Shown piece after piece: positions 1-6,003 of a stretch of DNA of 7,403 bases. This stretch comes from Verrucomicrobiia bacterium (lineage in GTDB: Bacteria; Verrucomicrobiota; Verrucomicrobiae; Limisphaerales; UBA11358). A model generated the notes under the pieces. The model made no database searches. It was not told the DNA's origin and saw nothing but the letters and a program-made list of their open reading frames with translations. The number at the start of each line of letters is the position of its first letter. The stretch's first letter is position 1. Both the position numbers and the translations under genes were made by a program. The stretch is taken from NCBI GenBank assembly GCA_030042375.1, contig JASHZU010000461.1, positions 1 to 7,403 on the forward strand, read 5' to 3'.

Positions 1-785
1 TCGAGCGGATCCCCGTTTCGGTTTCCGATTATGCGAATGTCCTGGCCCAAAAAACTTCCCGTGCGGATGACGTCGCCATGGTTTATGGCCGGCTGCGCGT
101 GACGTCCCAGAATTTCCTGCAGGATGGCGTCCTGAACATTTTTCATCGCGTGCCCGCCACCAATTTCCTGGTGAGCGCCCTCGGCGAACCGAAAGACCGG
201 ACACTGGAGCGGTTGATTTTTCGCGGCGGCGTTAATAGTGAATACGGCAAGGAACTCCGCTGGGATGCCGAAAAATATTTTTCCTCCGTGCTGGCCGGCA
301 ATATTTTCGATCGCAACGACATCCTCTATGAGCCGTCCGATTGGTTTTCCGACCACAGCACCAATACCACGGATATCCTGGTGGAATGTTTTGTCCCGCC
401 CGGCCAGTTCGCGCCCTTTGTCGGGGAGTTGCAAACGATTATTCCGGCCAATCATGGCGACCTCCTCAACGTCACGGTCCGGGATGTCGAGACGGACCAC
501 GACACCTTTTTGCGTTATGCCAATACGAACCTGATTTCGCTCGTGATGCTTTTTAGCCAAAAACGGGACGCCGCCGGCGAGGCGCAGATGGCCGCGCTCA
601 CGCAGGACATGGTCGCCGCTGCATTACGACATGACGGGAGATATTATTTGCCGTATCGTTTGCATGCGACGACGCAACAATTCGCCGAAGCCTATCCGCA
701 GGCCAAAGATTTTTTTGTGCTGAAACGCAAATACGACCCGGATGAATTGTTCCAAAATGAATTTTATTTGAAATATGGCAAATGA
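1..785 (+). CDS. FAD-linked oxidoreductase (COG0277-like), C-terminal part
   Basis: The reading frame is open from the left edge (first full codon at base 3) to TGA at 783-785, giving about 260 residues with the N-terminus missing. An internal ATG at 78 is in frame, but coding continues upstream of it, so it is not the start. The visible part resembles the substrate-binding and C-terminal domains of PCMH-type FAD oxidoreductases. The best sign is the ending, where KRKYDPDELFQNEFYLKYG matches the 'KYDP..lF.N.F' tail common in that superfamily. The FAD-binding half would lie outside the window, so neither the flavin-attachment residue nor the substrate can be judged. Proteins of this kind oxidise alcohols, sugars, lactones or hydroxy acids. 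The stop codon overlaps the start of the recombinase gene, so the two are probably co-transcribed. The superfamily is likely; the reaction is unknown. Confidence 0.7.
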   Translation, partial: ERIPVSVSDYANVLAQKTSRADDVAMVYGRLRVTSQNFLQDGVLNIFHRVPATNFLVSALGEPKDRTLERLIFRGGVNSEYGKELRWDAEKYFSSVLAGNIFDRNDILYEPSDWFSDHSTNTTDILVECFVPPGQFAPFVGELQTIIPANHGDLLNVTVRDVETDHDTFLRYANTNLISLVMLFSQKRDAAGEAQMAALTQDMVAAALRHDGRYYLPYRLHATTQQFAEAYPQAKDFFVLKRKYDPDELFQNEFYLKYGK

Positions 786-1728
786 ACCGTCAACGGACAA
801 ATGGGTCCAAAAATTCCTCGCCCATCTGGCCACGGACCGCGGCGCGGCCGCTTACACCCAAAAAAATTACCGGCACGCGCTCCAGGAATTTTCCCGCTGG
901 CATTTGCAGGAACAAAAATCCACGCCCGTCTGGGAAAAGCTTTCGCGGGACGATTTTCGCGCCTATTTGCGTTACCTCGGCCGCAACCACCTTAGCCGCG
1001 CCGCCACCGCCTTGCGCTTTTCCGCCCTGCGGACCTTTTACAAATTTCTTGTCCGCCACGGCCTTGTCACCGGTTCGCCCATCAAAAATTTATCGCTGCC
1101 AAAAATCGAAAAACGTCTCCCGAAATTTTTGACCGTGCAGCAAATGAACGATCTCCTCGCCGCGCCGCAACAACTGGTGGAGTCGCAAAAAGGAAAAAAA
1201 AGCGCGGGCCGGCCCGTTTCTCCTGCTGCCGCGTTGCGCGATGTCGCCGTGCTCGAGACCATTTATTCCTGCGGCCTGCGCATCAGCGAGCTTTGCGGCC
1301 TGCATGCCGATGACATCGACTGGTCGCAGCAAATCGTGCGCGTTCGCGGCAAAGGAAAAAAAGAGCGCATGGTTCCCATCGGCAAGCCCGCGCTTGAGGC
1401 CATTGAACGTTACTGGAAAATGTTAAAGCAGCCGCCCGCGGGTGCTTCGCCGGTTTTTTTCTCGGAAACAAAACTGCGCGCGCCCTTGCATCCAGTCCAG
1501 CTATCGCGCCGGCTCAAGCAATATCTCGCCCTCGCCGGTTTGGACCCCAACCTGACGCCGCACAAGCTGCGCCACAGCTACGCCACTCATTTGCTCGATG
1601 CCGGCGCGGATTTGCGCAGCGTCCAGGAATTGCTCGGCCACGCCCATTTGGCCACCACCCAGATTTACACGCATGTCAGCACCGAACGATTGAAGAAAGC
1701 CTACGATGCCGCCCATCCACGCGCTTAA
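775..1728 (+). CDS. xerC: Tyrosine recombinase XerC/XerD family
   Basis: This 317-residue protein has an N-terminal SAM-like core-binding domain (about residues 8-95) and a C-terminal catalytic domain (about 115-312). All six catalytic residues of the family are present with XerD-like spacing: R169 (in CGLRISEL), K193 (in RGKGKKER), H263 and R266 (in HKLRH), H289 (in LGHA) and the nucleophile Y298 (in IYTHV). Xer enzymes resolve chromosome dimers at dif sites during division. XerC and XerD cannot be told apart from this sequence, so the symbol is tentative. A Lys-rich stretch at about 133-150 sits where most homologues have a shorter loop, which accounts for a length slightly above the usual 295-305. 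The ATG at 775 overlaps the preceding gene by 11 bases, has no Shine-Dalgarno sequence and suggests translational coupling. No dif-like site, cargo or inverted repeats were seen, so a housekeeping role is more likely than an integrase. Confidence 0.9.
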   Translation: MANEPSTDKWVQKFLAHLATDRGAAAYTQKNYRHALQEFSRWHLQEQKSTPVWEKLSRDDFRAYLRYLGRNHLSRAATALRFSALRTFYKFLVRHGLVTGSPIKNLSLPKIEKRLPKFLTVQQMNDLLAAPQQLVESQKGKKSAGRPVSPAAALRDVAVLETIYSCGLRISELCGLHADDIDWSQQIVRVRGKGKKERMVPIGKPALEAIERYWKMLKQPPAGASPVFFSETKLRAPLHPVQLSRRLKQYLALAGLDPNLTPHKLRHSYATHLLDAGADLRSVQELLGHAHLATTQIYTHVSTERLKKAYDAAHPRA

Positions 1729-1769
1729 ACGCCATGATTTGATTTTTTTGAAACCGACACTACGTTTTT

Positions 1770-2333
1770 ATGTCTAAAGGAGTGATGAATAAATTTTACG
1801 CAGTCACAGTTGCCGTAACAACTTTCGCAATCATTTTGACCGGCTGCAAAAGTACGAACAGTGCCTCCAATAATAACTCTGTTGCCGCGGCTACCAGCCC
1901 GCAGCCGCTGGCGGCCCTCTCGATTGCCGATGTCGAAGCACTTGCCCATGCCAACGTGAGCGACGATGTCATCATCTCGCAGATTCAAAATACCCGTTCT
2001 GTTTATCGTTTGGCTCCTACGGACATTATTAGCCTGCGCAATGCCGGTGTTAGCGACCGCGTGGTGAATTACATGATTAACACCGCCGGATCCGCGCCCA
2101 CTCCCGTGCAAGCAAGCGCGTTGCCGCCGGCCACTCCCAGTGACACGGCGAGCGCTTCACCGGGGAACGGCTACGCCTGGGTCGCCGGCGAATGGCAATG
2201 GAACGGCGCCACGTGGGTTTGGACAGGCGGCCAGTGGGTTCATCCGCCCTGGGTGGGCGCGGTTTGGGTTCCGGGCTACTGGTATCGCGGCCCTTTTGGC
2301 GGATGGCGCCACGTCCGCGGCCATTGGCGGTAA
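1770..2333 (+). CDS. WXXGXW-repeat lipoprotein with duplicated helical motif
   Basis: This is a 187-residue secreted lipoprotein of unknown function. The N-terminus is a lipoprotein signal peptide with lipobox LTGC, so C26 would be lipidated after cleavage. A low-complexity Ser/Asn/Ala linker follows. Two copies of a helical motif (about residues 50-73 and 81-104) share the pattern L-x3-D-[IV]-x2-L-x2-A-x-V-S-D-x-V and lie 31 residues apart. A Pro/Ala/Ser linker (about 106-133) leads to a Trp- and Gly-rich tail (135-187) with repeats WVAGEW, WTGGQW and WVPGYW and a final HVRGHW, the WXXGXW type. The protein probably sits in the outer membrane or periplasm. The start is uncertain: ATG 1770 has no Shine-Dalgarno sequence, while in-frame ATG 1785 gives a tidier signal peptide (MNKFYAV...) but has AAAGGAG only 2 bases upstream. 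An intrinsic terminator follows the gene. Confidence 0.8.
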   Translation: MSKGVMNKFYAVTVAVTTFAIILTGCKSTNSASNNNSVAAATSPQPLAALSIADVEALAHANVSDDVIISQIQNTRSVYRLAPTDIISLRNAGVSDRVVNYMINTAGSAPTPVQASALPPATPSDTASASPGNGYAWVAGEWQWNGATWVWTGGQWVHPPWVGAVWVPGYWYRGPFGGWRHVRGHWR

Positions 2334-2366
2334 GCCAGCCGCATTTTCAAAATTTTAATTTTTATC

Positions 2367-2396
2367 GCGCCGGACAAAATCCGGCGCATTTTTTTT
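2367..2396 (+). terminator. Intrinsic terminator after the lipoprotein gene
   Basis: A perfect 8-bp stem, GCGCCGGA (2367-2374) with TCCGGCGC (2380-2387), closes a 5-base loop. One A and then eight T (2389-2396) follow directly. It lies 34 bases after the lipoprotein stop codon and separates that gene from sulP. Confidence 0.9.
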
Positions 2397-2412
2397 GCGG
2401 CCCTAAAAAGAT

Positions 2413-2440
2413 TTGAATTCCTCCCCGGCTTTTGCAGAAT
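2413..2440 (+). promoter_or_regulatory. Possible weak promoter for the SulP gene
   Basis: TTGAAT (2413-2418) and CAGAAT (2435-2440) each match the sigma70 -35 and -10 consensus at 4 of 6 bases, with a 16-base spacer. Transcription would start near 2447, at the edge of the inverted repeat before sulP. It is placed sensibly between the upstream terminator and the gene, but the match is modest. Confidence 0.3.
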
Positions 2441-2446
2441 CAAACT

Positions 2447-2464
2447 TAAGGAATATTTTCCTTA
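2447..2464. repeat. Perfect inverted repeat just upstream of the SulP start
   Basis: TAAGGAA (2447-2453) and TTCCTTA (2458-2464) form a perfect 7-bp palindrome around TATT, ending 7 bases before the ATG at 2472. It contains the only AAGGA near this start, but that is 19 bases from the ATG and would be hidden in the stem. It could be a repressor operator or an mRNA hairpin limiting translation. Confidence 0.6.
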
Positions 2465-2471
2465 GCCTTAA

Positions 2472-4154
2472 ATGAATTTGCCATTTTCGTTTCGTCCGGC
2501 GCTTTGGAGCACGCTGAAGGATTATTCAGCGCGCAATTTTTATTCGGATCTGGCCGCCGGTATCACGGTGGGCATCGTCGCCTTGCCCCTTTCCATGGCG
2601 CTGGCCATTGCCTCGGGACTGAACCCGCAAATCGGTCTCTTCACCGCCATTATCGCCGGCCTTTGCATTTCGGCTTTCGGCGGCTCGCGGGTGCAAATCG
2701 GCGGCCCGGCTGGCGCCTTCGTGCCGTTGCTGGCGCCCATTGTGATGAAGCACGGGCCCGAGGCGCTCGTCGCCTGCGCCCTCATGGCGGGGGTGATTCT
2801 AATCGTTCTCGGCGCATGCAAACTCGGCTCGCTGATCAAATACATTCCCTTTCCCGTCGTTACCGGTTTCACTAGCGGCATCGCCATCATCATCATGAGC
2901 ACCCAAATCGGCGATTTTTTTGGGCTGCACGAAAAATTGCCGCCGGATTTTATCGGCAAGCTCGAAACCCTCGCCACCGATTTTCATCCCAATTGGCCAA
3001 CCGTGCTGCTGGCCGTCATTTGCACACTGGCCATCTGGCATTGGCCGAAAAATATTGGCCGCCGCCTTCCCGGCTCAATCATTATTGTTGTCCTGGCCGG
3101 TTTGGCCTCGGCGATTTTCGATTGGCCGGATAAATTCGGGATTCAAACCCTCGGCACAAAATTTGGTGAGATGCCGCGCGCGCTGCCCTTGCCGCAGTGG
3201 CCGTCGTTGACCTTCGATGAATGGCGCGCGCTGGTCCCCGCCGGCATGACGATCGCCGTCCTCGGTGCCATTGAATCACTCCTCTCGGCGGTCGTCGCCG
3301 ACGGCATGATTGACGACCGCCACGATTCCAACCAGGAATTGATGGGCCAGGGCATTGCCAATATTGCGATGGGCATTTTTGGTGGCATGCCCGCCACCGG
3401 CGTTATCGCGCGCACCGCCACGAACGTCCGCTGCGGAGGCCGCACACCTGTCGCCGGGATTATTCATTCGCTGACCGTCCTGGTCATTTTGCTCGCCGCC
3501 GCGCCAGTGGCCAAGCACATCCCGTTGCCGGCCTTGAGCGCGGTGCTGGTGGTCGTCTCATTGCGCATGGGCGAGTGGCACCGGTTTCGCCGGCTCAGCC
3601 ATTGGCCCAAAAGCGACGTTGCCGTTTTCCTATGCGCGTTCATCCTGACGGTTTGTTTGGATTTGCCCACCGCCGTGGGCGCTTCGCTCATCCTGGCGTC
3701 CGCGTTGCTCGTCGCCCGCCTTTCAGAACTCACCGAAGTCCACGCGGATGAAACCGCCGGGCAAAGCGCCGATGGACCGGCCGCAGCCCGGGTCATCCCG
3801 CCCGGTGTGATGGTCTTTCGCATTTTCGGCGCGTTCTTTTTTGGCGCGGCAGATAAACTGGAAACGACCTTGCGCCGCGCCGGCCAATTGCCTGACGTCC
3901 TCATCCTGCGCATGCGCGACGTGCTTCACCTCGATGCCACCGGCCTGGATGCCCTGGAGGATTTGCTTGAAAAATTGCGCATAAAAAAGAAGGATCTGAT
4001 TTTATGCGCCCCCCATTCCCAACCGCTTTTTACGCTCACGCGCGCCGGTTTTATTGATAAGATTGGCATGGATAATATCTGTGGCGATATGGATGCCGCC
4101 CTTGCCCGCGCCCGGGCCATTTTGGATGCCAAAAACAGTCCCGCTAAAAGTTAA
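2472..4154 (+). CDS. SulP family anion permease with STAS domain
   Basis: This is a 560-residue inner-membrane transporter of the SulP (SLC26) family, close to the usual family length. The membrane domain covers about residues 20-420 in many hydrophobic segments. Family motifs include the early DLAAGITVGIVALPLSMA segment (26-43), the GGPAGAF stretch (77-83) in place of the usual 'VGPTSA'-type motif, and NQELMGQGIANI (287-298). A short Ala/Gly-rich linker (about 421-443) joins it to a cytoplasmic STAS domain (about 445-550) with the signature LHLDATGLDAL; T490 lies where STAS domains often carry a phosphorylatable Ser or Thr. SulP proteins move sulfate, bicarbonate or other anions, usually coupled to H+ or Na+. 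No carbonic anhydrase or sulfur-assimilation gene is adjacent, so the substrate cannot be assigned. The ATG at 2472 has no usable Shine-Dalgarno sequence, but the N-terminus begins as expected for the family. Confidence 0.93.
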   Translation: MNLPFSFRPALWSTLKDYSARNFYSDLAAGITVGIVALPLSMALAIASGLNPQIGLFTAIIAGLCISAFGGSRVQIGGPAGAFVPLLAPIVMKHGPEALVACALMAGVILIVLGACKLGSLIKYIPFPVVTGFTSGIAIIIMSTQIGDFFGLHEKLPPDFIGKLETLATDFHPNWPTVLLAVICTLAIWHWPKNIGRRLPGSIIIVVLAGLASAIFDWPDKFGIQTLGTKFGEMPRALPLPQWPSLTFDEWRALVPAGMTIAVLGAIESLLSAVVADGMIDDRHDSNQELMGQGIANIAMGIFGGMPATGVIARTATNVRCGGRTPVAGIIHSLTVLVILLAAAPVAKHIPLPALSAVLVVVSLRMGEWHRFRRLSHWPKSDVAVFLCAFILTVCLDLPTAVGASLILASALLVARLSELTEVHADETAGQSADGPAAARVIPPGVMVFRIFGAFFFGAADKLETTLRRAGQLPDVLILRMRDVLHLDATGLDALEDLLEKLRIKKKDLILCAPHSQPLFTLTRAGFIDKIGMDNICGDMDAALARARAILDAKNSPAKS

Positions 4155-4164
4155 AAATTGCCTG

Positions 4165-4193
4165 TTGACACCCTTGGGCTTGTTTCGTACTTT
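4165..4193 (+). promoter_or_regulatory. Sigma70-like promoter for tRNA-Thr and tuf
   Basis: A perfect -35 hexamer, TTGACA (4165-4170), is followed after an optimal 17-base spacer by TACTTT (4188-4193), which keeps the key T, A and final T of the -10. It starts only 10 bases after the sulP stop codon. Transcription would begin near 4200, upstream of the terminator-like hairpin at 4228-4277. Confidence 0.65.
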
Positions 4194-4197
4194 AAGC

Positions 4198-4227
4198 ACC
4201 GTCGGTAGTCCGTAAAAAGTCAATTAG
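4198..4227 (+). promoter_or_regulatory. Candidate antiterminator arm in the tuf leader
   Basis: AAAAGTCAA at 4215-4223 is an exact copy of 4254-4262, which forms part of the terminator 3' arm. Both copies can pair with TTGGATTTT at 4239-4247 (one G-U pair, one mismatch), so the two pairings exclude each other. In addition, ACCGTC (4198-4203) is complementary to GACGGT (4267-4272) at the terminator base. The complementarity is direct observation; a regulatory switch is inference. Confidence 0.4.
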
Positions 4228-4277
4228 CCGGTCGCCTCTTGGATTTTCGAGAGAAAAGTCAAGGGGGACGGTTTTTT
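4228..4277 (+). terminator. Terminator-like hairpin (attenuator candidate) before tRNA-Thr and tuf
   Basis: A long stem pairs 4228-4248 with 4253-4271 around a GAGA loop (GNRA type) closed by C-G. It has about 19 pairs including two G-U, one A-G mismatch (4243 with 4258) and bulged G at 4230 and 4234. Six T (4272-4277) follow the stem directly. It can end transcripts coming from sulP, but because the promoter at 4165-4193 is upstream it would also stop many tuf transcripts. Confidence 0.65.
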
Positions 4278-4318
4278 GTCGTTTATGTTATCCGGCTTGA
4301 ACGAATGATTTATGGCAC

Positions 4319-4394
4319 GCCCATGTAGCTCAGTTGGTAGAGCACATCCTTGGTAAGGATGAGGTCATCAGTTCAATCCTGATCATGGGCTCCA
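4319..4394 (+). tRNA. thrT: tRNA-Thr (anticodon GGT)
   Basis: A complete cloverleaf is present: acceptor GCCCATG (4319-4325) with CATGGGC (4384-4390), D arm GCTC/GAGC, and anticodon stem CATCC/GGATG around loop TTGGTAA. The anticodon GGT (4352-4354) reads ACC and ACU. The T stem ATCAG/CTGAT encloses TTCAATC. The discriminator is T4391 and the CCA end is encoded. It lies 35 bases upstream of tuf, so tRNA 3' processing would create the 5' end of the tuf mRNA. A tRNA-Thr directly before tuf also occurs at E. coli tufB. Confidence 0.97.
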
Positions 4395-4398
4395 GACT

Positions 4399-4417
4399 AT
4401 TTGTAGATAAACACAAC
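4399..4417 (+). repeat. Leader repeat, copy 1 (upstream of tuf)
   Basis: ATTTGTAGATAAACACAAC lies between the tRNA-Thr and tuf, 12 bases before the tuf ATG. Its first 15 bases recur exactly at 7266-7280 upstream of rplA, and CAAC follows in both copies with a one-base indel. The intervening leader is A-rich and has no Shine-Dalgarno sequence. The function is unknown; it may be an mRNA leader element. Confidence 0.6.
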
Positions 4418-4429
4418 TAAAAATAAAAT

Positions 4430-5620
4430 ATGGCTAAAGAGCAATTTCAACGAACCAAGCCGCACGTCAACGTCGGCACAATCGGACACATTGACCACGG
4501 CAAATCCACGCTGACCGCCGCCATTGTCGCAACTCAATCGCGCAAAGGCCTGGCGACTCCGATTTCGTACGCGGACATCACCAAAGGCGGCACGGTCCGT
4601 GACGAAACCAAAACCGTCACCATCGCCGTGTCCCACGTTGAATACCAGAGCAATAACCGCCATTATGCTCACGTGGACTGCCCCGGCCACGCCGACTACG
4701 TCAAAAACATGATTACCGGCGCGGCCCAGATGGACGGCGCCATCCTCGTGGTGGACGCTTCCGAAGGCCCCATGCCCCAGACGCGCGAGCACATCCTCCT
4801 CGCCCGCCAGGTCGGCGTGCCCGCCATCGTCGTTTTCCTGAACAAAGTGGACCTCGTGGACGACAAAGAACTCCTCGACCTCGTCGAGATGGAAGTCCGC
4901 GACCTCCTCTCCAAGTACCAATTTCCGGGCGATAAAGCCGCCGTCGTCAAAGGCAGCGCCAAAGCCGCCCTCGAAGCCAAGCCCGAAGGCGAAAAAGCCA
5001 TTCAGGAATTGATGGACGCCATTGACGCGCAAATCCCGCTGCCCACCCGCGAAGTGGACAAACCGTTCCTGATGTGCATCGAAGACGTGTTCACCATTGA
5101 AGGCCGCGGCACCGTCGTGACCGGCCGTGTGGAACGCGGTGTGCTCGAGCGCATGGCGGAAGTCGAAATCGTCGGCCTCAAGGAAACCCGCAAGACCACG
5201 GCCACGGACATTGAAATGTTCCGCAAGCTGTTGGACAAAGCCACCGCCGGTGACAACGTCGGCGTGCTGTTGCGCGGTACCACCAAGGCTGAAGTCGAAC
5301 GCGGCATGGTTCTGGCCAAGCCCGCTTCGATTACGCCGCACACGAAGTTTAAGGCCGAAGTGTATGTGCTTTCAAAGGATGAAGGCGGCCGTCATACGCC
5401 GTTCTTCACCAAATATCGTCCACAATTTTATTTCCGCACGTCTGACGTGACGGGCACCGTGACTCTGCCCCAGGGCGTGGAAATGGTTATGCCCGGTGAC
5501 AACGTCTCGGTGGAAATCGAGCTGATCGCGCCGGTCGCCATGGAAAAAGGACAGCGCTTCGCCATTCGCGAAGGCGGTCGCACCATCGGCGCGGGCCGCG
5601 TGTCGGATGTATTGAAGTAA
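4430..5620 (+). CDS. tuf: Translation elongation factor Tu
   Basis: This full-length 396-residue EF-Tu brings aminoacyl-tRNA to the ribosome as a GTP complex. The GTPase domain (about residues 1-204) has P-loop GHIDHGKS (19-26), DCPGH (83-87, with catalytic H87), NKVD (138-141) and GSAK (175-178). Domains 2 and 3 follow, with intact signatures such as [13 protein letters not shown] and the C-terminal [13 protein letters not shown]. Switch I is divergent: residues 47-65 read [19 protein letters not shown] where E. coli has FDQIDNAPEEKARGITI, so the region is two residues longer and lacks the RGITI Arg-Gly. The Mg-coordinating Thr is kept as T64. This variant fits the PVC superphylum as I recall it. 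The start matches the conserved N-terminus. The upstream leader is A-rich without a Shine-Dalgarno sequence, and a strong terminator follows. Confidence 0.99.
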   Translation: MAKEQFQRTKPHVNVGTIGHIDHGKSTLTAAIVATQSRKGLATPISYADITKGGTVRDETKTVTIAVSHVEYQSNNRHYAHVDCPGHADYVKNMITGAAQMDGAILVVDASEGPMPQTREHILLARQVGVPAIVVFLNKVDLVDDKELLDLVEMEVRDLLSKYQFPGDKAAVVKGSAKAALEAKPEGEKAIQELMDAIDAQIPLPTREVDKPFLMCIEDVFTIEGRGTVVTGRVERGVLERMAEVEIVGLKETRKTTATDIEMFRKLLDKATAGDNVGVLLRGTTKAEVERGMVLAKPASITPHTKFKAEVYVLSKDEGGRHTPFFTKYRPQFYFRTSDVTGTVTLPQGVEMVMPGDNVSVEIELIAPVAMEKGQRFAIREGGRTIGAGRVSDVLK

Positions 5621-5636
5621 TACGGTTTTAAAACCC

Positions 5637-5673
5637 GGGAGACGGAGATTTTGAATCTTCCGTCTCCCTTTTT
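5637..5673 (+). terminator. Intrinsic terminator after tuf
   Basis: A perfect 10-bp stem, GGGAGACGGA (5637-5646) with TCCGTCTCCC (5659-5668), is extended inward by GATT/AATC with one bulged T. Five T (5669-5673) and a G follow. It lies 16 bases after the tuf stop codon and 18 bases before tRNA-Trp, so it should separate tuf expression from the secE-nusG-rplK part. Confidence 0.92.
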
Positions 5674-5691
5674 GTCCGATGTTGGGCGCGA

Positions 5692-5767
5692 ACGGCAGTA
5701 GCTCAATTGGTAGAGTAGCGGTCTCCAAAACCGTTGGTTGGGGGTTCGATTCCCTCCTGCCGTGCCA
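5692..5767 (+). tRNA. trpT: tRNA-Trp (anticodon CCA)
   Basis: A complete cloverleaf is present: acceptor ACGGCAG (5692-5698) with CTGCCGT (5757-5763), D stem GCTC/GAGT with one G-U pair, and anticodon stem GCGGT/ACCGT around loop CTCCAAA. The anticodon is CCA (5725-5727). The T stem GGGGG/CCCTC encloses TTCGATT. The discriminator is G5764, as expected for Trp, and CCA is encoded. A tRNA-Trp between tuf and secE is a common bacterial arrangement. Confidence 0.97.
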
Positions 5768-5770
5768 ATT

Positions 5771-5801
5771 TGAGTTGAGAGTTGAGTGTTGATGTTGATA
5801 G
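5771..5801 (+). repeat. Degenerate heptamer repeats, left array
   Basis: Three 7-base units, TGAGTTG, AGAGTTG and AGTGTTG (5771-5791), are followed by a 6-base unit, ATGTTG, and then ATAG. All units end in GTTG. The last part, GTTGATAG (5794-5801), is the exact reverse complement of CTATCAAC at 5853-5860. Confidence 0.6.
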
Positions 5802-5831
5802 AAAAACGTATAGTATGGCGAGAATGGGCCA

Positions 5832-5860
5832 CTATCAGCTATCAGCCAAAGACTATCAAC
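5832..5860 (+). repeat. Degenerate heptamer repeats, right array, opposite orientation
   Basis: Four units in exact 7-base phase, CTATCAG, CTATCAG, CCAAAGA and CTATCAA (5832-5859), end just before tRNA-Ser. They have the reverse-complement sense of the left array, and CTATCAAC (5853-5860) can pair with GTTGATAG (5794-5801). Confidence 0.6.
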
Positions 5861-5866
5861 CACCTC

Positions 5867-5956
5867 GGAGAGGTGGCAGAGTGGTCTATCGCGGCGGTCT
5901 TGAAAACCGCTTTGGCTTAACGGCCAACGGGGGTTCGAATCCCTCCCTCTCCGCCA
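5867..5956 (+). tRNA. serT: tRNA-Ser (anticodon TGA)
   Basis: This 90-base class II tRNA has acceptor GGAGAGG (5867-5873) with CCTCTCC (5946-5952) and anticodon stem GCGGT/ACCGC around loop CTTGAAA. The anticodon TGA (5901-5903) reads UCA. The long variable arm has stem TTGGC/GCCAA (5912-5916 with 5923-5927), as expected for tRNA-Ser. The T stem GGGGG/CCCTC encloses TTCGAAT. The discriminator is G5953 and CCA is encoded. It sits between tRNA-Trp and secE, where most bacteria have no further tRNA. Confidence 0.96.
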
Positions 5957-5999
5957 GTTTTCGCTGGTAGCGGGACGGGCGCCGGATGGTTGACAATGT

Positions 6000-6003
6000 A
6001 GGA
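6000..6003 (+). promoter_or_regulatory. Shine-Dalgarno sequence for secE
   Basis: AGGA lies 11 bases before GTG 6015. It supports the GTG start, since the frame has a stop at 5991-5993 and no ATG between that stop and 6015. It is the only reasonably placed purine-rich site found before any gene in the window. Confidence 0.45.

Noticed and set aside
775..1728. Tyrosine recombinase as a sign of an integrated mobile element
   Set aside because: Its sequence is of the housekeeping XerC/XerD type, it is not next to the tRNA genes, and no att repeats, phage or conjugation genes are present.
4399..4417. Leader repeat read as an extended -10 promoter for tuf
   Set aside because: TGTAGATA matches the -10 consensus poorly, and no -35 lies at a suitable distance except within the tRNA gene.
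4397..5341. A 314-codon open frame on the minus strand opposite tuf
   Set aside because: It is the antisense shadow of a strongly codon-biased tuf. Its product is low-complexity (rich in G, F, H, D, A), matches no family I know, and it spans part of the tuf leader.
5771..5860. Heptamer arrays as a CRISPR
   Set aside because: Units are only 7 bases, degenerate and without spacers, and no cas gene is present.
5782..5970. Small + strand open frame covering the heptamer spacer and tRNA-Ser
   Set aside because: It reads straight through a complete tRNA gene and has no recognisable product.
5990..5995. Perfect TTGACA before secE
   Set aside because: No -10-like hexamer exists 15-19 bases downstream, and transcription would start inside secE.
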